64,000 nucleotides of DNA from JBGTLW01 sp964614575 (GCA_964614575.1 CAZTLX010000003.1:1-64000); one strand, 5' to 3'; counted from the stretch's first letter, positions 20,405-29,441 are shown. Notes: generated from the sequence alone by a model not told the origin. Made by a program: numbers and translations.

Positions 20405-20588
20405 ACGGTTGACGCGTTGATGATGAGTCCACAAACACGCCGGCCCATCGCCGCGGGGCTTTCGCCGTGCCTGAGGCAGCAGTATCAGCGGGCGTAAGAC
20501 CGATCCTCCGCCGCGACGTTGCGGCATCTCAAGCCTCTACGCCGCGGTTTGATTGGACCGCAGGATGCCGGGTTTCCGCCGTCAGCAG

Positions 20589-21695
20589 TCAGTCCGCGAG
20601 GTGCCGCCGTCGTCGAGCCAGGAGCGAAAGGCCGACCGCGGCGAAGGCCATTGCGGAGGCGGGCTCGGGGATGACGGCATTGAACTCGAGGCTGGTCGCG
20701 TTGACGACAAACTCACCGCTGAAACCGACGAGGTCGGTGGAGTAGCTGAAATCATCGGCCTCGAAGTCGGTGCCGGCAAACGTCAGCAGCGTGTAGGTCT
20801 GCGTGGCGAGGTCACCGGCGTCGTCGAAGTGGAAATTCCAGGTGCCGGCGTCGCCTTTGAGCAGTTGGCCGGTGATGGCGACAAGGTCGCTTTCGGCTGC
20901 GCCGAGCTCGAAGTCCATCTGCCCGCCGCCGTGCCAAGTCAGATCGCCGTCGATGTTCAGTGTCCCGGGCGAGTTGCCGGGGGCGAGGTTGCCGGCGATA
21001 TAGCCGATCGAGGCGGTCGAAGTGTGGCTGACCGACCCGCCATTGGTGACGTTGAGCGTCCCGTCGCCGCCGCCGCCGACCCACAGGGTTGAGACTTGCA
21101 CGCTTGAGTCGGCCCCGTCGACGTTGACCGTTCCGTTGGACTCCGCACGCTGCCCGATGCCGAGCAAGTTACTGCTGAGCGCCCCGCCTTCCTCGACGTC
21201 GATCGTGCCCTCGCCGTAACCGCCGACGTACATGCTAAAGGCGTTAGACCAACTCGACCCGTTGCCGGTGATGGTGGCGTTGCCGATCGAGCCGACATTG
21301 AGACCGAGGAAGCTCTGCTGGGTGTACACATCGGTGCCGCCGTAGGAGCCGAGCAATTCATAATCGGGCGCGGCATTCGACAGCGTACTGCCGCCGTTGA
21401 TCAGCAGCGTGCCCGCGTGGCCGGTCTGGTTGCCGATGATCACCGCTTTGACGCCGCTGTCGATGTCGCCGTTAGCGCCATTGGTCATGGTCAGGGTCGG
21501 GTCGTTGCTGTCGTGGCTGACCACCAGCGCCCCGGCCGGGTCAACGGTGAGCGTCCCGCTGTTCTGCGTGGTGTCGGACGTGACGTTAAGGTCCGCCCAC
21601 GACAGGGGTGCCGTCGCTAAGGCCACCACCGCCAACGCCCCGAGACTTCGCCACGACGCCAGATTCATTTCAAACGATCGGTTTGCTTTCGACAT
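20589..21695 (-). CDS. PEP-CTERM protein with T5SS/PEP-CTERM repeats
   Basis: The 368-residue secreted protein has an N-terminal signal (LGALAVVALATAPLSWADL). Then come repeated beta-helix modules typical of T5SS/PEP-CTERM-associated repeats, for example LNVGSIGNATITGNGSSWSN, MYVGGYGEGTIDVEEGGAL and LWVGGGGDGTLNVTNGGSV. The C-terminus is a PEP-CTERM sorting signal: VIPEPAS, a hydrophobic helix and RRRRHLAD. Exosortase should cleave it for surface or extracellular matrix delivery. No exosortase is in the window. The ATG is chosen because AAGGGAG lies six bases upstream. Confidence 0.9.
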   Translation of the reverse strand: MSKANRSFEMNLASWRSLGALAVVALATAPLSWADLNVTSDTTQNSGTLTVDPAGALVVSHDSNDPTLTMTNGANGDIDSGVKAVIIGNQTGHAGTLLINGGSTLSNAAPDYELLGSYGGTDVYTQQSFLGLNVGSIGNATITGNGSSWSNAFSMYVGGYGEGTIDVEEGGALSSNLLGIGQRAESNGTVNVDGADSSVQVSTLWVGGGGDGTLNVTNGGSVSHTSTASIGYIAGNLAPGNSPGTLNIDGDLTWHGGGQMDFELGAAESDLVAITGQLLKGDAGTWNFHFDDAGDLATQTYTLLTFAGTDFEADDFSYSTDLVGFSGEFVVNATSLEFNAVIPEPASAMAFAAVGLSLLARRRRHLAD

Positions 21696-22259
21696 CACCC
21701 GCTCCCTTATGCGATCAGAACTCAAGTCAATGCGATGCCGACAGCCCCGGCAACGCCGATCCACCGCGACCTTGCAAGGGTCACTCAAGCCGACAGACCA
21801 AACCAGGCCTCACGCCCGGACCCTTGCCAAGCGTTTCGAAATCCACAAGGAGAGAGCCCCCCCCATCAGACCCTCATGGAGCCATCAACCCGTGGCCGAC
21901 ACACTTCCCGAGCAGTTTAAAAGTACAACATTGTCACGACCACCCTGATCACGGAAAAATAACAACAAACCTGTCCACATGTGGCGTATTGTCTTCGTTC
22001 CCTGGCGCTCCCGTCACATCATGGAGCCTTGGGTGTTTTGAGACTTTCGGGGGACTGGGGGATAGAAGTCGATCATTTTGGTGCCGGACAGCACGGTCAC
22101 CCCCACCCGGCCTCCCTCGCACAAAAAGGCGGAGGTGTTGGAGACTGACCGCCGCCGCCGCGGGGGGCGCTTGACCAAACTGTCTTCCAGACCGATACTT
22201 GTGTTTCGCGCCCGGCGGCGATCGGGCGGTGGATTTCCTATTGGTTCTGGAGTGCCCGC
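21696..22259. other. Intergenic region between divergent PEP-CTERM and PQQ-lipoprotein genes
   Basis: No convincing gene is present over 564 bases. The region is richer in A and T around 21900-21980. It contains a perfect ten-base palindrome CCACATGTGG at 21975-21984, a possible operator. A promoter for the plus-strand lipoprotein lies near the right end. The remainder shows nothing I can name. Confidence 0.6.
22171..22199 (+). promoter_or_regulatory. Probable promoter of the PQQ-propeller lipoprotein
   Basis: TTGACC and GATACT are separated by 17 bases. The expected transcript start leaves a leader of about 55 bases, ending in a GGAG ribosome-binding site before the ATG. Confidence 0.45.
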
Positions 22260-23387
22260 ATGAAGCCTCTGCCCCGTCTGGCCGTGATCCTCGTTCTGGC
22301 CGCGGCCGTGGCCGGTTGTGAGTCGGCCAAGACTGATTCGTCAAAGCCGCTGCGTCCGGCGGCGTCGGTGAAGACCGGCCTGCCCATCGAGCCCTTCGAC
22401 GCGCTGGAACTGGGTTACGTGACGCGTTGGGTGGCGGATCTGAACCTGCCCAAGTCGCAGACGATCCGCCACATCACCGTGCTGGAAGAGCTGGGGCTGG
22501 TGGTCACCATCGAGCGGCCGACCAACCTGGTCTCGGGCATCGCGCTGCGTGACGGCAAGGTGCTCTGGCGGCAGGTGGTGGGCAACGTCCAGGAGAGCTT
22601 GCATCCGGCGCAGGCGGTCAACGAAACGCAGTTGCTGGTGAACTCGGAAACGCGCGTCTATCTGCTCAGCGCCGCGGATGGGCGCGTCGAGGGGATCTCC
22701 GACCTGCAATCGACGGTGATCAGCAGCCCGGCGATCTTCGGCGACTTCGCGGTGTTCGGCGGGCGCAACGGGGTGGTTTTTGCGCACGACATCCGGGCCG
22801 GGTTCTCGAAGTGGTCATACAAACTGACCGCTTCGATCCTCACCGGGCCGGTCGCGTCCGGCAGCAATGTGTTCGTCGCCGACTCGGCCGGCGCATACGC
22901 GATGTTCGACGGCAACGATGGCACGCTGCTTTGGCGCAACCGGACCTGGGGCGGGGTCACGGCTCAGCCGGCGGTATCGCTGTCGGGCATCTACGTTGCC
23001 TGCCGCGACCGCTCGCTTTATGCGTTCAACCGCATCGCGGGCAACGACGTCTGGATCTACCGCACGACCGTGCCGCTGACCGATGACCCCAAGCCGTTGG
23101 GACGCCTGATCCTCCAGCCGGTGCCGGGCCAGGGCCTGCACGCGATCGGCGCGGCGGACGGCGAACTCAAATGGACCTACCCCGACGCGATTTCGCCGGT
23201 GAAGCTGGTCGGTGACAACATGCTGTTCATGGCCCCGGGCAAGCTGCTGCTGCTCGATGCCGAAGACGGGCAGGTCGCGAAAGAGCTACCCACCAAGCCG
23301 CTCAAGGCGCTAGTCAATGGCCCGGATGATGCGTTGATTCTGATCACGCCCAAGGGCACGATGATGCGCCTGGACCCGCGCCAGTAG
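22260..23387 (+). CDS. PQQ-like beta-propeller lipoprotein
   Basis: The 375-residue product has a lipoprotein signal peptide with lipobox AVAGC. The mature protein repeats outer-strand motifs of PQQ-like propellers: GKVLWRQVVGN, GFSKWSYKL, DGTLLWRNRTWGG, NDVWIYRT and GELKWTYPD, about seven blades. BamB of the outer-membrane assembly machine has this design, but the same fold serves many scaffolding roles. The neighbours do not indicate a Bam complex, so it is called only by fold. It ends MMRLDPRQ. Confidence 0.85.
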   Translation: MKPLPRLAVILVLAAAVAGCESAKTDSSKPLRPAASVKTGLPIEPFDALELGYVTRWVADLNLPKSQTIRHITVLEELGLVVTIERPTNLVSGIALRDGKVLWRQVVGNVQESLHPAQAVNETQLLVNSETRVYLLSAADGRVEGISDLQSTVISSPAIFGDFAVFGGRNGVVFAHDIRAGFSKWSYKLTASILTGPVASGSNVFVADSAGAYAMFDGNDGTLLWRNRTWGGVTAQPAVSLSGIYVACRDRSLYAFNRIAGNDVWIYRTTVPLTDDPKPLGRLILQPVPGQGLHAIGAADGELKWTYPDAISPVKLVGDNMLFMAPGKLLLLDAEDGQVAKELPTKPLKALVNGPDDALILITPKGTMMRLDPRQ

Positions 23388-23482
23388 CCGCCCGATCGCA
23401 TTCACCCCCCGGCCTAGCTCCATTCGTCGCCCGCAAGGCTCGCACCGCCTCGCGGCGGCGAACCTGATATCCTTCGCCCGTT

Positions 23483-24094
23483 ATGCCTGATTTGATCCCG
23501 ATCAAAACCGCCCTGCTCTCGGTCAGCGACAAGACCGACCTGGTCGCGTTTGCCAAGCGCCTGGTTTCGGCTTGCGGCACCACGCTGATCTCGACCGGCG
23601 GGACCTCCCGCGCCCTGGCCGAGGCCGGCCTCGACGTCACCCCGATCGAACAGATCACCGGGTTCCCCGAGATGATGGACGGCCGCGTCAAGACGCTGCA
23701 CCCCAAGGTCCACGGCGGGCTGCTGGCCCTGCGTGACAAGCCCGAGCACGCCCGCGCCCTCGCGGAGCACGGCATCACGCCGATCGATCTGGTCTGCGTG
23801 AATCTCTACCCGTTTGAGCAGACCGTGGCGCAGGAGAACGTGGCCGATGCCGAAGCGGTCGAGCAGATCGACATCGGCGGGCCGTGCATGATCCGCAGCT
23901 CGGCGAAGAACCACGCGTTCGTCACGGTGGTCACCGACCCCAGGCAGTACGACATGGTCTGCAACGACATCGAGGCCCACGAGGGCCAGACGAGCTATCG
24001 GCTGCGGCGCACCCTGGCGGCCGCGGCGTTCAAGCGGACCGCGGCGTATGACACCGCCATCCACGCGTGGATGCTTCAGCGCTGGAACGACTGA
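23483..24094 (+). CDS. purH: Stand-alone IMP cyclohydrolase (N-terminal half of PurH)
   Basis: IMP cyclohydrolase closes FAICAR to IMP, the last step of purine synthesis. The 203-residue protein covers only the MGS-like cyclohydrolase domain of bifunctional PurH: ALLSVSDKTDLVAFAKRL, STGGTSRALAEAGLDV, GFPEMMDGRVKTLHP, VCVNLYPFEQTV and IDIGGPCMIRSSAKNH. The AICAR formyltransferase domain of about 320 residues is missing. The next gene is on the opposite strand 40 bases later, so there is no hidden continuation. A separate formyltransferase is expected elsewhere. Confidence 0.88.
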   Translation: MPDLIPIKTALLSVSDKTDLVAFAKRLVSACGTTLISTGGTSRALAEAGLDVTPIEQITGFPEMMDGRVKTLHPKVHGGLLALRDKPEHARALAEHGITPIDLVCVNLYPFEQTVAQENVADAEAVEQIDIGGPCMIRSSAKNHAFVTVVTDPRQYDMVCNDIEAHEGQTSYRLRRTLAAAAFKRTAAYDTAIHAWMLQRWND

Positions 24095-24134
24095 TCCGGA
24101 GTTTCGGCGGGGGACTTGCGGTGAGAGCGCCGCA

Positions 24135-24962
24135 TCAAGGTGCCGGCGGCGCTTGATTGATGGTCCAATCGTCGGCGAGAAACTGCATGGTGCCGCGGTG
24201 CAGGTCCATCAGAGCCGGGACTTTACGCTCGTCTTCGCTGGGCAGGTAGGTTTCGATCATGCCCGGCAAGCCCCCCAACGCCGCAAAATCACCCTGGTAG
24301 CGACGGAACACCCCGGCGAGATAGCTCTGCCCGTCCTCGTCCAGCCACAACGCCTCCGGCGTCGCCAGCCAACGACGACCCAGGCCGTCCAACTGCTCCT
24401 CCAACCGCCCCGCGGTGAGCGGCTCGCCCAGCAGCGGCGGCGCACCGGCCGAGCCGTTGACCAGCGCGAAATGCACCCGCGGCTCGGAGAACGTGCCGCG
24501 GATAATCCGCTGCTTGAGCGCGTCCATCGAGATCATCCGCCCATCCATCGACCATTGCGTGAGGGTGAACCACGTGACCCAGTTCACCTGCGCGGTCGGC
24601 TTGGCGCGGGCGGCCCCCTCGTCAAGCCACTTGCGGAGCATGAAGGCGTTGTAGGCGTTGAGGTAGTAGGCCAGCTCGTGGCGCGGCGTCGGGAAAGCTT
24701 CGGGCGTGCAGCGGGGGCCGAACCGAGCGACCGCGTCGAGGTAGCGGTTCAGGTCCTGCTCGATGCTCCCCGAGATCGCGGCGTAATCTACCAGGCCATC
24801 CTTGACCGCGGCCTGCAGCACCCGGGCGTAGGGCTGCGTGTCATACGCCGGCAGACGCTGATCACCGGATACCGCGGGCGTGGCGCTGCAGCCGCCGAGC
24901 AGCGGCAGGAGCAGCAGCATGGGGGTGACCAGGAGCCGATGATGGCGTGAGGGTGCGTCCAT
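24135..24962 (-). CDS. DUF547 domain lipoprotein
   Basis: The 275-residue product starts with a lipoprotein signal and lipobox LLGGC. The DUF547 domain follows, with VDYAAISGSIEQDLNRYLDAV, ELAYYLNAYNAFMLRKWLD, DALKQRIIRGTFSEPRVHFALVNG and a C-terminal ETYLP segment. DUF547 proteins are widespread and of unknown biochemical function; relatives often sit next to envelope or glycosylation genes. It is convergent with purH. Confidence 0.85.
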   Translation of the reverse strand: MDAPSRHHRLLVTPMLLLLPLLGGCSATPAVSGDQRLPAYDTQPYARVLQAAVKDGLVDYAAISGSIEQDLNRYLDAVARFGPRCTPEAFPTPRHELAYYLNAYNAFMLRKWLDEGAARAKPTAQVNWVTWFTLTQWSMDGRMISMDALKQRIIRGTFSEPRVHFALVNGSAGAPPLLGEPLTAGRLEEQLDGLGRRWLATPEALWLDEDGQSYLAGVFRRYQGDFAALGGLPGMIETYLPSEDERKVPALMDLHRGTMQFLADDWTINQAPPAP

Positions 24963-25181
24963 GATGAGGGGCCTTGCGTGCGGGAGGGTTGGCGTACCGC
25001 TTACCTTAGGCGGAATCGGCGAGGCGGACCGTCGATCTCAGAAGATTCTGCCGGGGGTCGGGGCAGGGGCCGAACGTTTGGCGTGTCTCGGCCTAGAATG
25101 CCGAATAAATGAAAGAGGTATTGCGCCTCGCCGGCGTGGCTGGGATGCTGCGCTTCGATTGTTGACCAAAGGAGTGGTTCG

Positions 25182-26420
25182 ATGACCTTATCCTCACAGT
25201 CCCCCCGGGCCGAATCGTCCCGTCGCTACATGGTTTCGTCACGCCGCCGCCACGGGCGGAAGCTGCCTTGGGCGATCGGCGGGCTGGTGGTCGTGACGCT
25301 TCTGGCGTACACCTTCTGGCCGGGCGATACCTCCGAGGCCGGCACCGGGGACCGCGGCGTCACCACCGCCCGGGACGAAACGCCCACCGAGGCCACGCCC
25401 GCCAGCAACCGTGCGGTGTCCACCCCACGAGATACGCCCGCCCGCCCGATACCCGGCCAAATCACGCTCGGCGAGAGCCGTCAGTCCTTCGCCCCGCGTG
25501 ATCTGAACCCGACACCGACCACGACCACCCCGCGCCCGACCCCGACGCCGACCCCGCCGCCGAAAGCCGACCGCACCAACGCGACCGCCTCACGGCCCAC
25601 GACTCAGACCGCCGCGACCCCCAGGCCCCCCTCGTCAACGAGCCCCCGCGTGGCCGACAGCCGCGTGCGCGATGGCATGCAGATGATCGCGGACGGCAAG
25701 CTCGTGGCCGGCCGGGCCGCCCTCAGCGAACTGCTGTTTGCCCGGCCGGCGGTGCTCAGCGCCGCCGATGCCGACACGATCCGCTCCACGCTGGCCAGCG
25801 TGAATCAGCAACTGGTCTTCTCCGCCGACGCGGTCGCCAACGACCCGTTGGCCGAGTATTACACCGTCCGGCCCGGCGACACGCTGAGCAAGATCGCCCC
25901 GCACTACAAGGTCCCCTACCAGTTCGTCGAGCTGATCAACAACGTCGACGCCCGCCGCCTGCGGGCCGATCAGAAGATCAAACTCATCAAAGGCCCCTTC
26001 CACGCCCGCGTCTCGAAGCGCGACTATCGCATGGACCTGTTCCTCAATAACACCAACGGTTTGCCGGTGTATGTGATGAGCGTGCCGGTCGGCCTGGGCG
26101 AGGGCGATTCCACCCCCGTCGGGCTCTGGCGGATCAAGCAGGGATCGAAGGTCGTCAATCCCGACTGGCGCAACCCGCGCACCGGCGAGTATTTCGCCGC
26201 CGACGACCCGAAAAACCCCATCGGCGAATACTGGCTCGCCCTCGAAGGCATGGATGAGGCCACCGCCGGCGTCAAGGGCTACGGCATCCACGGCACGATC
26301 GACGCCGACTCCATCGGCGACCAGCAATCCATGGGCTGCGTCCGCCTCCGCGACGACGACATCAAACTCATGTTCAAGATGCTCACCGACGGGCAGAGCA
26401 CCGTCGAGATCGTGCCGTAA
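25182..26420 (+). CDS. LysM and L,D-transpeptidase (YkuD) protein
   Basis: L,D-transpeptidases cross-link peptidoglycan at 3-3 positions or attach proteins to it. The 412-residue protein has a cytoplasmic basic start, one membrane anchor (WAIGGLVVVTLLAYTFW), and a long Pro/Thr-rich linker to about residue 155. A LysM domain follows (YYTVRPGDTLSKIAPHYKVP). The YkuD domain ends with HGTIDADSIGDQQSMGCVRL; His and Cys of this motif (Cys near residue 386) are catalytic. It implies a peptidoglycan wall in this organism. AGGAG precedes the ATG. Confidence 0.94.
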   Translation: MTLSSQSPRAESSRRYMVSSRRRHGRKLPWAIGGLVVVTLLAYTFWPGDTSEAGTGDRGVTTARDETPTEATPASNRAVSTPRDTPARPIPGQITLGESRQSFAPRDLNPTPTTTTPRPTPTPTPPPKADRTNATASRPTTQTAATPRPPSSTSPRVADSRVRDGMQMIADGKLVAGRAALSELLFARPAVLSAADADTIRSTLASVNQQLVFSADAVANDPLAEYYTVRPGDTLSKIAPHYKVPYQFVELINNVDARRLRADQKIKLIKGPFHARVSKRDYRMDLFLNNTNGLPVYVMSVPVGLGEGDSTPVGLWRIKQGSKVVNPDWRNPRTGEYFAADDPKNPIGEYWLALEGMDEATAGVKGYGIHGTIDADSIGDQQSMGCVRLRDDDIKLMFKMLTDGQSTVEIVP

Positions 26421-26439
26421 TTCATGCCGCACCACCCCT

Positions 26440-26522
26440 GTTCAGCGGGTGCGGCGCAGCCGCCTTTGTCTTGCACATAACCACAGCGTTTCCCGAGAGA
26501 GACACGCGTGTCTCCCGCTGAA
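26440..26522. repeat. Inverted pair of family 1 stem-loop repeats between convergent genes
   Basis: Left copy at 26440-26464 reads GTTCAGCGGGTGCGGCGCAGCCGCC. The right copy at 26497-26522 is on the other strand, with ATTCAGCGGG followed by AGACACGCGTGTCT. Each has its own short hairpin and the hairpin arms have changed together. They lie between the ends of the transpeptidase and cysH genes, in the position expected of bidirectional terminators. Confidence 0.65.
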
Positions 26523-26536
26523 TGCCGGCACAGGCG

Positions 26537-27328
26537 TCAGAGCATCGACGCATCGCGTGAGGCGGATTCTTCCGGGCTGGCCGGCAGGTGCAGGCCGCAC
26601 TCCTGCTTGAGGCCGCCGAAGCGTCCCTCGCGTTCGTGCTGCTGGGCGGTGATGGGCAGCGTGTTGTACCAGTCGCCGACCGAGGCGTAGCCCCTGTCAT
26701 GCAGCGGGTGATACGGCAGGTCGTGCTTCTTCAAATAGTCGTGTATTTCCTTGGTGGACCAGTCGAGGATCGGGTGGACCTTGAAGCGGCCTCGCTGCTT
26801 GACCACCACCGGCAGGTTCTGTCGGCTCTCGCTTTGCCCGCGACGCAGGCCCGCGAGCGTCGCGGTCGCGCCCAGTTCATCCAGCGCCCGGCCCATCGGC
26901 TCAACCTTGTGGATCTGATCGAGCTTGTCCATCCCCTCGACGCCCTGCTCCCACAGCTTGCCGTGACGCGCCAGCGTCCACGCGGAGGAGTGCGGGGCCT
27001 GATACACCTTCAGGTTCAGCTTCAGCCGATCGGTCAGGGCGTCGGCGAACTGATACGTGTCCAGGAAATGAAAGCCCGTATCGATGAAAATGACCGGGAT
27101 GTCCGGCACGACCCGCGTGACCAGGTGCAGCATCACCGCGCTCTGCACGCCGAAGCTGGTGGACATCACCAACCCGCGGCCGAACCGATCGGCCGCCCAC
27201 TGAACAATCCGCGCGGCGTCGGCGGTTTCCAGTTCCGCGTTGGCCGCGGCCAGATCGAACGTAACGTCATCAACGGGGGTGGTGGTGCTCAAGTCGGCGA
27301 TCGCTTTCCGGGGCGGATAAGCCCTCAT
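26537..27328 (-). CDS. cysH: Phosphoadenylyl-sulfate reductase (thioredoxin)
   Basis: CysH reduces PAPS (or APS) to sulfite for cysteine synthesis. The 263-residue protein has the PP-loop STSFGVQSAVMLHL, the FIDTGFHFLDTYQFAD segment, an LRRGQSESRQNLP loop, and KQECGLHLP near the C-terminus with the catalytic cysteine. The paired cysteines of APS reductases that bind an iron-sulfur cluster are absent, so the PAPS-specific type is favoured. No other cys gene is nearby. The stated ATG is the longest option; a TTG about 12 codons in is a possible alternative because a TATCAT box overlaps the first ATG. Confidence 0.92.
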   Translation of the reverse strand: MRAYPPRKAIADLSTTTPVDDVTFDLAAANAELETADAARIVQWAADRFGRGLVMSTSFGVQSAVMLHLVTRVVPDIPVIFIDTGFHFLDTYQFADALTDRLKLNLKVYQAPHSSAWTLARHGKLWEQGVEGMDKLDQIHKVEPMGRALDELGATATLAGLRRGQSESRQNLPVVVKQRGRFKVHPILDWSTKEIHDYLKKHDLPYHPLHDRGYASVGDWYNTLPITAQQHEREGRFGGLKQECGLHLPASPEESASRDASML

Positions 27329-27353
27329 GATAGGCCAACGCGCCCGCAGCGGC

Positions 27354-27359
27354 TAGAAT
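27354..27359 (+). promoter_or_regulatory. -10-like box six bases before the folK start
   Basis: TAGAAT ends six bases before the folK ATG and no ribosome-binding site precedes that ATG. A leaderless message is the simplest reading. Confidence 0.4.
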
Positions 27360-27365
27360 TCCCCG

Positions 27366-27863
27366 ATGCCCCCCGTCACCGCCTGTATCGGCCTCGGTGC
27401 CAACCTCGGCGATCGCGAAGCGCACCTCGCGATGGCCGCCGCTCGCCTGCGCGAAGCGCCGGGCTTGCGCGACGTGCGGATCAGCCCGAGCTACGAGACC
27501 GCCGCGGTCGGGCCGATCGATCAACCGCCTTACCTCAACGCCGCCGCCGCCTTCACAACCACGCTCGCGGCCCGCGACCTGCTTCAATTCTTGCGGCAGA
27601 TCGAGGCCGAAGCCGGGCGGGCGGGTGTCGCCGAGCGTGTGCGCTGGGGGCCGCGGGAGCTGGACCTCGATGTGCTGCTCTACGGCGAGGACGTGATCGA
27701 TGAGCCGGGCCTGACCGTGCCGCACCCGCGGATGCACGAGCGGTGGTTTGTGCTGCGGCCACTGGCCGATGTCGCCCCCCATGCCCCTCACCCGTTGCTG
27801 GGCAAGACGGTCGGGGAACTGCTGGCCGAGGTCGAACAGCCGGAGGCGGCGCATGCCCGCTGA
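27366..27863 (+). CDS. folK: 2-amino-4-hydroxy-6-hydroxymethyldihydropteridine diphosphokinase
   Basis: HPPK transfers pyrophosphate from ATP to the pterin in folate synthesis. The 165-residue protein begins ACIGLGANLGDREAHL, contains SPSYETAAVGPIDQPPYLN, and carries the family signature RWGPRELDLDVLLYG followed by VPHPRMHERWFVLRPL. These residues bind magnesium and the pterin. It overlaps queE by 11 bases. The pairing is sensible because both enzymes belong to pathways that start from GTP-derived pterins. Confidence 0.95.
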   Translation: MPPVTACIGLGANLGDREAHLAMAAARLREAPGLRDVRISPSYETAAVGPIDQPPYLNAAAAFTTTLAARDLLQFLRQIEAEAGRAGVAERVRWGPRELDLDVLLYGEDVIDEPGLTVPHPRMHERWFVLRPLADVAPHAPHPLLGKTVGELLAEVEQPEAAHAR

Positions 27864-28554
27864 CACCCTGATGATCAACGAGGTGTTCTACTCGATCCAG
27901 GGCGAGAGCACCCGCGCCGGCTTGCCTTGCGTGTTCGTCCGGCTTATGGGCTGCCACCTGCGCTGCGGGTACTGCGACACGGAGTACGCGTTCCACGAGG
28001 GCTCGCGCCGGACGATTGACCAGGTGATCGCGGAGGTCGAGCGGATCGCCCCGCCGGGCACGATGGTCGAGGTGACCGGCGGCGAGCCGCTGCTGCAGCC
28101 GGGTGTTCACGCGCTGATGTCGCGGCTGTGTGACGCCGGCCGCACGGTGCTGCTGGAGACCAGCGGCGCTTGCGATATCTCCGGGTGTGACCCGCGGGTG
28201 ATCCGCATCATGGACCTCAAGACCCCCGGCAGCGGCGAGGGCCACCGAAACCTCTGGGCCAACGTGGACCACCTCACGCCGCGCGATGAGGTGAAGATTG
28301 TGCTCTGCGACCGGGCAGACTTCGAATGGACGCGGCGGGCGGTGATCGAGCACGGCCTCGATCAGAAAGCCGGCGCGGTGTTGCTCAGCGCGGTTCACGA
28401 GATGCCGCCGGGCAAGGAGCTGCCGGGCGCGATGGGTTTGAGTCTGCGCGAGTTGGCCGAGTGGGTGCTCAACGATGCCGAGCTATCCGGCCGCGTCCGC
28501 GTGCAGACCCAACTGCACAAACTCATCTGGGACCCGATGACGCGTGGGGTGTGA
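27853..28554 (+). CDS. queE: 7-carboxy-7-deazaguanine synthase
   Basis: QueE is a radical SAM enzyme that forms the deazaguanine core of queuosine. The 233-residue protein has SIQGESTRAGLPCVFVRLMGC and the cluster-binding CxxxCxxC at Cys34, Cys38 and Cys41 (CHLRCGYCDTEYAF). VTGGEPLLQPGVHAL binds SAM, and DLKTPGSGEGHRN follows. The ATG inside the folK end is chosen because the conserved N-terminus starts directly after it. Other queuosine genes are not in the window. Confidence 0.94.
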   Translation: MPADTLMINEVFYSIQGESTRAGLPCVFVRLMGCHLRCGYCDTEYAFHEGSRRTIDQVIAEVERIAPPGTMVEVTGGEPLLQPGVHALMSRLCDAGRTVLLETSGACDISGCDPRVIRIMDLKTPGSGEGHRNLWANVDHLTPRDEVKIVLCDRADFEWTRRAVIEHGLDQKAGAVLLSAVHEMPPGKELPGAMGLSLRELAEWVLNDAELSGRVRVQTQLHKLIWDPMTRGV

Positions 28555-28564
28555 CCCTCATCCC

Positions 28565-28636
28565 GTTTAGCGGTGGATACGCAGGGTCACTGGCTCGGCG
28601 AGAGGCTGGGGCACGTCGTCCCCCCCCCCGCTAAAC
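28565..28636. repeat. Inverted pair of diverged family 1 repeats overlapping the psd stop
   Basis: A GTTTAGCGGTGGATACGC copy on plus is followed by a minus-strand copy starting GTTTAGCGGGG, with a run of ten Cs on plus at its edge. The TAG within GTTTAGC of the minus copy is the stop codon of psd. The pair lies between the convergent queE and psd ends. Confidence 0.6.
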
Positions 28637-29344
28637 GACCGCGGCGGGTGTTTCGCGGGTCGCCATCGCTTCTTCTTCGTCGCTCGGCGAAAGCGGCGTG
28701 ATCATCGCGATCACCGTCACCGCGCCGCTGACCTTCTGCCCCGTCTGCACCGAGACCTGCGGCCGCAGCGTCGCGGGCAGATACACCTCCGTGGTCGAGC
28801 CCAGCTTGATCAGCCCGATGCGCTGACCGCGTTGCAGGATCGCCTGCTCCTTCACCGTGCAGACCACCGTCCGGGCCAGCAGGCCGGCAACCTGACGCAC
28901 CGCGGCCACCGGGTGGCCTTTGACCGGGTGCTCGAGCACGATGAGGTTGTTCTCGTTGACTTCGGCCGAGTCGGGGTTCAGCGCGTTGCGGTGCAGGCCG
29001 GGCTTGTGGGTGATCGAGCGCACGCGGCCGTGGCACGGGCAGCGGTTGATATGGACATCGAGCACGGAGAGGAAGATGCGGATGCACGTCGCCGGGCCGT
29101 CGAAAGGCTCGAAGTGTTCGATCTCGTGTACCGAGCTGACGCGTCCGTCCGCCGGGGCGACGACGGCGTTGCGCTGCGAAGGGATCGCGCGATCGGGGTC
29201 GCGGAAAAAGAGCAGCCCCGCCAGCGTCGCGATCAGCAATACCGGGATCAGCCACCAGATACCAAAGACACCGGCCGCCACGCTCAGCAAGACGCCGAGG
29301 CCGGTGATCGTCAACCATTCATTACGGGCTTGGGGGCTGAGCAT
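28631..29344 (-). CDS. psd: Phosphatidylserine decarboxylase proenzyme
   Basis: Psd makes phosphatidylethanolamine and matures by self-cleavage to create a pyruvoyl group. The 237-residue protein has two N-terminal membrane segments (residues 12-47), FFRDPDRAIP, VVAPADGRV, LSVLDVHINRCP, and the cleavage motif LGST at 181-184, where Ser183 becomes the pyruvoyl. Size and motif fit the short type II-like class. It is separated from the upstream HTH gene by a family 3 stem-loop. Confidence 0.93.
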   Translation of the reverse strand: MLSPQARNEWLTITGLGVLLSVAAGVFGIWWLIPVLLIATLAGLLFFRDPDRAIPSQRNAVVAPADGRVSSVHEIEHFEPFDGPATCIRIFLSVLDVHINRCPCHGRVRSITHKPGLHRNALNPDSAEVNENNLIVLEHPVKGHPVAAVRQVAGLLARTVVCTVKEQAILQRGQRIGLIKLGSTTEVYLPATLRPQVSVQTGQKVSGAVTVIAMITPLSPSDEEEAMATRETPAAVV

Positions 29345-29441
29345 GTGTTGGTGATGATCGGCCGCGCGGTGGAGCGGTCAATAAAGAACCGGCGACGCGG
29401 GTCGCCGGTGGTTGGGGCCTGGTCACGGTTGACCCGATCTC

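Noticed and set aside
20430..20470. Terminator after the DUF2934 gene
   Set aside because: GCCC/GGGGC pairing followed by three Ts is too weak to call.
24095..24134. Frameshifted continuation of purH
   Set aside because: Only 40 bases separate it from a convergent DUF547 gene, and no formyltransferase sequence is present in any frame.
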